Assembly: GCA_903923135.1 (NCBI GenBank)
Contig: CAIXWN010000215.1
Span: 1-56,803 of the forward strand
Direction: 5' to 3'
From: an uncultured Caulobacteraceae bacterium
GTDB lineage: Bacteria; Pseudomonadota; Alphaproteobacteria; Caulobacterales; Caulobacteraceae
Length of the DNA: 56,803 nt
The position numbers and the translations under genes were made by a program. Shown here in pieces: positions 52,489 to 56,803 of this stretch (positions are counted from its first letter, which is position 1; each line of letters begins with the position of its first letter). Under the pieces are notes generated by a model, which saw nothing but the letters and a program-made list of their open reading frames with translations, did no database searches and was not told where the DNA came from.

Positions 52489-52866
52489 CTACTTCCGCAC
52501 GTAGGCGCACAGCTTTGCGCCGTCGGGATCGCGAACGTAGGCGGCGTAGAAGACCGGGTTCATCCCCTCGCGCACCCCGGGCGGACCCTCACAGACGCCG
52601 CCACGGGCCAGGGCCGCGGCGTGGAAGGCGTCCACAGCCGCCCTGTCGGACGCCAGGAAGGCCAGCATGGCCCCGTTGCCGTTGCTGGCGGCTTGGCGGT
52701 CGAACGGACGGGTGAGGAAGAACCAGGCCTTCTCGCCGTCGCGACGGTAGCCGGTCCAGGTGGGGCTGGTGGTCTCGCGCACCGCGCCCAGGGGGGCGAA
52801 GACGGCGTCGTAGAAGGCGATTGAACGATCCATGTCGTTCACCCCGACGGTGGAATAGGCGATCAT
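52489..52866 (-). CDS. VOC-family (glyoxalase-like) protein
   Basis: 125 aa, one VOC domain. YSTVGVNDMDRSIAFYDAVF, MLAFLASDRAAVDAFHAAAL and the end strand AAYVRDPDGAKLCAYVRK closely mirror the VOC protein at 8938-9312, so they are paralogues. Its ATG overlaps the M81 peptidase stop by 4 nt, so it is translationally coupled to that gene. Substrate unknown. Confidence 0.88.
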   Translation of the reverse strand: MIAYSTVGVNDMDRSIAFYDAVFAPLGAVRETTSPTWTGYRRDGEKAWFFLTRPFDRQAASNGNGAMLAFLASDRAAVDAFHAAALARGGVCEGPPGVREGMNPVFYAAYVRDPDGAKLCAYVRK

Positions 52867-54326
52867 TTCGGGGTCTCCGCGGCGAAGGGGTCCGCCACCC
52901 TTGGCCAGTAGTTCAGATCCCGCGTCTCATAGGGGATGGCGGTGAAGTCTTCGAACAGGGCCCCAGGGCCCACGGTGGTGAGGATTTCGGAGGCTACGGG
53001 GGCGAAACCGGCCCGGAAGTGCGCGGTGGATTTGACCACCGCGATGCGCAGGTCGGCAAGGCGCAGGCCCATATTGGAGAACAGGTCTGGCGAGAAGGCC
53101 TGTTCGCGCCGCTCCACCAGGATGACGTGGACGCCCTGGCTCTCCACCCAGGCCGCCCGACCCAGAAGGTTGGGTCCGCCCAGACCGGTCTGGACCAGGG
53201 CGTCGCTCAGTCCGCGCACGGTGACGGTCAGGTCCACCGGATCGCCCGACTGCGGCCCGCACTTGCCGCCGATCCTCAGGGCCAGTCGGGCCCCGACGCC
53301 GGCGTCGTGGCAGAACCGAACGGCCACCGGGTCCCACAGTGGGGCGATCGCCACGGCCTTCAGGTCACGCTCGCACACCCGGCGCAGGATGAAGGTGGAA
53401 TCCCCCGGCGCGCCGCCACCGGTGTTGTCGGCCTTGTCGGCGATGACGATCAGGCCCGGCGGTCCGGTCAGGGCGAGGTCCAGCGCCGCGTCGATGCTCA
53501 GGCCGGGGTCGGTGACCTGATGGCGCAGGGCGAAGAACCGCTCGCCGAAACGCCGGGCCACCTCATGGGCCTTCGCCTCGTCGCCGTTGGTCACCGCGAG
53601 CACCCGCACGCCGCCGCCGGCCACATCGCCCCACGGAAAGCCATGGCCGAGGCTGAGGGACAGCACCCCGTCGCGCCCCTCCTGCGCCTTCATCTCGGCC
53701 ACGAAGCGGGCCATCTGCCCGCTCGGGGTAGGGAAAAAGTTGACCATCCGGCAGTCCCAGGTGGCCATTACCGGACGGGTCTGACCGGCCGCGGCGTCGA
53801 TGCAGAGGCGGAAAAGCTCGGCAGCTCGCGCCGCCGCGTCGATGTGCGGATATTCCTTGAAGGTGATGATGGCGTCGGCCGCCTTCAGCATGGCCGGAGT
53901 GATCGTGCAGTGCAGATCCAGTTCCACCCCGATGATCGTTTCGCAGCCCAGCACCGCGCGCAGGCGGGTGAGCAGATCGCCCTCGCAGTCGTCATAGCCG
54001 TCGGCGGCCATGGCCCCGTGCAGATGAAGCAGGGCGACGTCGAAGGGACCCAGGCGCCGGGCGTCGTCGAGGATCTCGTCCCGCATGGACTCATAGACCG
54101 CCCGCACCGTGCGGCCGGCCGGCGAGGCCCAGGCCGCGAGGCTGTGCGCCACCTCATGGCCGTCAGCTTCCGCGAGCTTCCCCCAGACCCAGTTCAGGCC
54201 GCCCGCGCCGGTGGCGGTGACGCCCGCGCCCCGTTCGATGCCGGTTTCCTCGAAGCCGCTCCAGCCGGTGGGAATCGCGGAAAAGGTGTTGGTCTCGGTG
54301 GCCAGGGTGGCCGTGAAGATCCGCAT
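52863..54326 (-). CDS. M81 family metallopeptidase (MlrC-like)
   Basis: 487 aa, typical for the family. TATLATETNTFSAIPTGWSGF is the MlrC start. LLHLHGAMAADGYDDCEGDLL and GVELDLHCTITPAM carry the metal-binding His/Asp residues of the DUF1485 half, and IVIADKADNTGGGAPGDSTF is in the MlrC C-terminal domain. In sphingomonads MlrC cleaves linearised microcystin, but most homologues act on unknown substrates. ATG 54326 was chosen; upstream residues in frame are not family-like. It is divergent from the phosphonate-hydrolase operon. Confidence 0.92.
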   Translation of the reverse strand: MRIFTATLATETNTFSAIPTGWSGFEETGIERGAGVTATGAGGLNWVWGKLAEADGHEVAHSLAAWASPAGRTVRAVYESMRDEILDDARRLGPFDVALLHLHGAMAADGYDDCEGDLLTRLRAVLGCETIIGVELDLHCTITPAMLKAADAIITFKEYPHIDAAARAAELFRLCIDAAAGQTRPVMATWDCRMVNFFPTPSGQMARFVAEMKAQEGRDGVLSLSLGHGFPWGDVAGGGVRVLAVTNGDEAKAHEVARRFGERFFALRHQVTDPGLSIDAALDLALTGPPGLIVIADKADNTGGGAPGDSTFILRRVCERDLKAVAIAPLWDPVAVRFCHDAGVGARLALRIGGKCGPQSGDPVDLTVTVRGLSDALVQTGLGGPNLLGRAAWVESQGVHVILVERREQAFSPDLFSNMGLRLADLRIAVVKSTAHFRAGFAPVASEILTTVGPGALFEDFTAIPYETRDLNYWPRVADPFAAETPK

Positions 54327-54474
54327 GACGGCCAGACTCCGGACGGGGCCCCCGGAAGGGGGGGCCGGTTCGAATAGAACCCGAAGCGACCCGCCCCTCA
54401 AGGGCTGCCGGGGCTTCCACGAGGGGCGATCAAGAGGCTAGTGACTGTCTCGCTCCGGGGAGGGCTGCACGACC

Positions 54475-55950
54475 ATGAACATCCTGCTGATCACCCTGGA
54501 CCAGTTCCGCGGCGACTGCCTGTCCGCGGCGGGCCATCCGGCGGTGAAGACACCGAACCTCGACCGCGTGGCGGCGGAGGGCGTGCGGCTGGGGCGTCAC
54601 TACAGCCAGGCCGCGCCGTGCAGTCCGGGCCGGGCCAGCCTGTACACCGGCCTCTATCAGATGAATCACCGGGTGGTGGGAAATGGCACGCCGCTGGATC
54701 GGCGGTTCGACAATCTCGCCCATGCGGCGCGGCGGGCAGGCTATGCGCCCACCCTGTTCGGCTACACCGACCAGAGCGTCGACCCGCGCGAGACCACGGG
54801 GCCCGACGATCCCCGTCTGCTGAGCTATGAGGAGATCCTGCCCGGGTTCGATGTCGGCCTGCGTCTGACGGCTGGAGATCCGGCGCCGTGGATGAGCTGG
54901 CTGCGCGCCCTCGGACACCGGATTCCGGACGCGCCAGACGCCGTGCTGGCCGGCGAGCCGGAGCGGCCGGCGGAGCACAGCATGTCGGCTTTCCTCACCG
55001 ATGGGTTCCTTGAGTGGCTGAACCGCCAGAAGCGGCCTTGGTTCGCCCACCTCAGCCAGTTCCGGCCGCACCCTCCCTATGCCGCCGCCGGCCATTTCTC
55101 GACGATGTACGATCCGGCCGACATGCCCGCGCCGATCACCCCGGCGGCGGATCGTCATCGGCTGCACGAGATCCTCACCCACCACCCTCACCTTAAGGTT
55201 CCCGCCGACGAAGCCGGGATGCGGCGCGCCCAGGCGCAATATTTCGGCATGGTCAGCGAGGCCGACCATCAGCTGGGCCGGGTATGGGCGGCGCTGGAGG
55301 CGCGGGGCGAGTGGGACGACACCTTCATCCTGGTCACCGCCGACCACGCCGAGCAGCTGGGCGACCACGGCCTGATGGGGAAGGCCGGCTTCTTCGAGCA
55401 GAGCTACCATATCCTTGGCCTTGTGCGGGACCCGCGCCCCGGTTCGGCGCGCGGCGCGGTGGTCGAGGCGTTCACGGAGAATGTCGATATCTTCCCCACA
55501 CTCTGCGAGGCGATGGCCATCGAGGTGCCGACGCAGTGCGACGGCGTACCTCTGACACCGTTCCTGCGCGGCGAGGCGCCGCCGTGGTGGCGCCAGGCGG
55601 CGCACTGGGAATGGGACTGGCGCGACAGCCTGATCGCCTCGGGCCCGCACCCCTGGCCGTGGGACCGCCGACTGGAGCGACAGAACCTGTGCGTGCGCCG
55701 TGGCGAGACCGCGGCCTATGTGCACTTCGCCGATGGGAGCTGGTTGTGCTTCGATCTGGCGTCGGACCCCACCTGGCGCACCCAGATCAGCAGTCCGGCG
55801 GTGGTTCTGGAGCAGGCCCAGGCGCTTTTGACTTGGCGGGCGCGCCACGCTGATCGTACCCTCACGGGCATGCTGGTGGAGGGCGGCGGGATCGGACGCT
55901 GGCCGGTCATGCCGGCCGACTGGAAAGATGGCGCCCATGCCGCCGGGTGA
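54475..55950 (+). CDS. Phosphonate monoester hydrolase-like (sulfatase-fold) enzyme
   Basis: 491 aa, alkaline-phosphatase superfamily. LLITLDQFRGDCLSAAGH holds the metal-binding Asp, and CSPGRASLYTG has the CxPxR signature (Cys49, Arg53), where Cys would be converted to formylglycine. The chain also shares with PehA-type phosphonate monoester hydrolases GLYQMNHRVV, YTDQSVDPRETTG, LSQFRPHPPY, HAEQLGDHGLMGKAGFFEQSY and the ending HADRTLT. These cleave phosphonate or phosphate mono- and diesters. GGGGAGGG precedes the ATG. It is the first gene of an overlapping operon with a PhnZ-like oxygenase, which supports the phosphonate assignment. Confidence 0.85.
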   Translation: MNILLITLDQFRGDCLSAAGHPAVKTPNLDRVAAEGVRLGRHYSQAAPCSPGRASLYTGLYQMNHRVVGNGTPLDRRFDNLAHAARRAGYAPTLFGYTDQSVDPRETTGPDDPRLLSYEEILPGFDVGLRLTAGDPAPWMSWLRALGHRIPDAPDAVLAGEPERPAEHSMSAFLTDGFLEWLNRQKRPWFAHLSQFRPHPPYAAAGHFSTMYDPADMPAPITPAADRHRLHEILTHHPHLKVPADEAGMRRAQAQYFGMVSEADHQLGRVWAALEARGEWDDTFILVTADHAEQLGDHGLMGKAGFFEQSYHILGLVRDPRPGSARGAVVEAFTENVDIFPTLCEAMAIEVPTQCDGVPLTPFLRGEAPPWWRQAAHWEWDWRDSLIASGPHPWPWDRRLERQNLCVRRGETAAYVHFADGSWLCFDLASDPTWRTQISSPAVVLEQAQALLTWRARHADRTLTGMLVEGGGIGRWPVMPADWKDGAHAAG

Positions 55951-56512
55951 GATCACCACCGGAGCATTCGACGGCCTGGCCGACCTCGAAACCGCACTCT
56001 GGGAGATGGGGCGAACGCCGTCAGACGAAACGCCCGACATGACCGAACTCGACCATGGCCTGCAATGCGCCGCCGAGCTCAAGTCGGCCGCGCCAGACGA
56101 CGTCGGGCTGCAGATCGCCGGCCTGGTGCACGACATCGGTCACGGCCGCACCCATATCCGCGACCATGGCTGGGCCGGCGCCGAAGCCGTGCGTGGCGTG
56201 CTGGGCCGGCGGGTCGCCGAGCTTGTGGGCCTTCACATCGACGCCAAGCGCTACTTGGTCACCACCGACACGGCCTACCGGGCCCGCCTCTCGCCGGTGA
56301 GCATCCAGACCCTGGCCCTGCAGGGCGGTGATCTTTCGGCCGAGGAGGTCGCCCGTTTCGAGGCCTGGCCCCACTGGCGCGAAGCCCTGCGTCTGCGTCG
56401 GGCCGACGAGGCGGCCAAGACCCCCGGACGCGACGTGCCGGGCCTGTCGTCCTGGCTTCCGGCGCTGAGGGCCGTCGCCGCGGCGCAGACAGGCGCTCAG
56501 CCATGGGCGTGA
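55928..56512 (+). CDS. PhnZ-type HD-domain phosphonate oxygenase (TIGR03276-like)
   Basis: 194 aa. The metal ligands of this HD oxygenase type are all visible: His43 (LDHGLQCAAEL), His68-Asp69 (LVHDIGHG), His80 (HGWAGAEAV), His103 (GLHIDAKRYL) and Asp160 (LRRADEAAK). Lys107 four residues after His103 is typical. LQGGDLSAEEVARFEAWP also fits the phosphonate-degradation HD group. Such enzymes use a mixed-valence di-iron centre to oxidise alpha-hydroxyphosphonates and release phosphate. The usual GGExYxGE substrate-gating element before the first His is not visible. The start at 55928 overlaps the previous gene by 23 nt; 55937 is an alternative. Confidence 0.82.
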   Translation: MAPMPPGEITTGAFDGLADLETALWEMGRTPSDETPDMTELDHGLQCAAELKSAAPDDVGLQIAGLVHDIGHGRTHIRDHGWAGAEAVRGVLGRRVAELVGLHIDAKRYLVTTDTAYRARLSPVSIQTLALQGGDLSAEEVARFEAWPHWREALRLRRADEAAKTPGRDVPGLSSWLPALRAVAAAQTGAQPWA

Positions 56513-56803
56513 TCACCGTCGCCTGGGACGATCCCGCCCTCGTCATTGAAGGCGCCTTCGAACTTCGCAGCACGCCCGACGGCGTCATGCCCCGGCGGCT
56601 GCCGGCGTGGACCGCCGCCCAGATGCCCGATCCCGCCCTCGATCTGATGGCGGCCATGCCGTCGGGCGTCAGGCTGGTGTTCCGCGCCGAGGCGCGACGA
56701 ATCGAGCTGGACGTTCTGGAAACCGGCCTGAAGTTCAAGGGCGCGCCGCGTCGCACAGCCGCCTTCGACCTGTTTGTCGACGGCGAACTCTTCGAACGTC
56801 ACC
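56503..56803 (+). CDS. SGNH/GDSL-type hydrolase, N-terminal domain (partial, runs off the window)
   Basis: Only the first 100 codons are present. RRLPAWTAAQMPDPALDLM and MPSGVRLVFRAEARRIELDV match the beta-sandwich N-terminal domain found before SGNH hydrolase domains of the SsfX3/acyl-hydrolase type. The catalytic GDS block would lie beyond the window. ATG overlaps the HD gene by 10 nt, so it is translationally coupled to the phosphonate genes. It may deacylate an ester-bound phosphonate; this is an inference. Confidence 0.7.
   Translation, partial: MGVITVAWDDPALVIEGAFELRSTPDGVMPRRLPAWTAAQMPDPALDLMAAMPSGVRLVFRAEARRIELDVLETGLKFKGAPRRTAAFDLFVDGELFERH

Overview
The window is about 57 kb of very GC-rich DNA, roughly 70 % by eye, with strong G/C at third codon positions. 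It was read as an alphaproteobacterial chromosome, most likely Caulobacterales (Caulobacter/Phenylobacterium-like). The reasons are the codon bias, frequent GTG/TTG starts, dense gene packing with 4-nt start/stop overlaps, and many lipid and xenobiotic catabolism families (acyl-CoA dehydrogenase, SDR, VOC, OYE, LLM, acyl-CoA ligase, HMG-CoA lyase). The genus is an inference. No rRNA, CRISPR array or complete insertion sequence was seen.

Layout. 1-4.7 kb: a secreted thioredoxin-like protein, a GT2 glycosyltransferase with a small membrane partner, a divergent GT39/ArnT-like transferase coupled to HMG-CoA lyase, and a 59-aa membrane protein. 4.8-7.1 kb: tRNA-Ser(CGA) followed by lower-GC DNA with an integrase cut before its catalytic domain and the C-terminal stump of a Baeyer-Villiger monooxygenase. 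This is the scar of an integrative element. 7.1-10.2 kb: two proteins from F420-linked families (DDN-like and LLM), a VOC protein and small unknowns. 10.3-13.3 kb: an operon of PepSY protein, b-type cytochrome, response regulator and histidine kinase, in which the kinase's phospho-acceptor His is Gln. 13.3-18 kb: DUF1810, a radical SAM protein, a metal P1B-ATPase, a frameshifted gene and a His-rich glycine-zipper protein. 18-31.5 kb: a cysteine-desulfurase-like PLP enzyme without the expected Cys, an amino-acid permease, a VOC-cupin-cupin fusion, an acyl-CoA dehydrogenase/SDR/MFS group opposite an alcohol dehydrogenase and two tandem TetR paralogues, then VOC, ferritin-like, hydrolase and amidohydrolase genes.

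31.5-41.7 kb: a coupled phnX/FAD-oxidoreductase pair for aminoethylphosphonate-type compounds, an SDR lacking the Tyr/Lys dyad, DAACS and GPH transporters, a phosphotriesterase-like hydrolase, an OYE-family enzyme, an ammonium transporter and a small secreted protein. 41.7-49.4 kb: an acyl-CoA ligase divergent from an FAD monooxygenase, a fucosyltransferase-like protein next to a diguanylate cyclase, and an AIM24-fetA-fetB operon. 49.5-54.3 kb: DUF2855, a serine hydrolase, a GNAT protein, a VOC protein and an M81 peptidase. 54.4 kb to the end: an overlapping trio of a phosphonate-monoester-hydrolase-like sulfatase-fold enzyme, a PhnZ-type HD oxygenase and an SGNH hydrolase that runs off the window.

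The most coherent system is organophosphonate use. The phnX pair at 31.5-33.5 kb and the end operon at 54.5-56.8 kb appear to attack different phosphonates by different chemistries (hydrolytic and oxidative). No phnW, phnY or C-P lyase gene was seen in the window.
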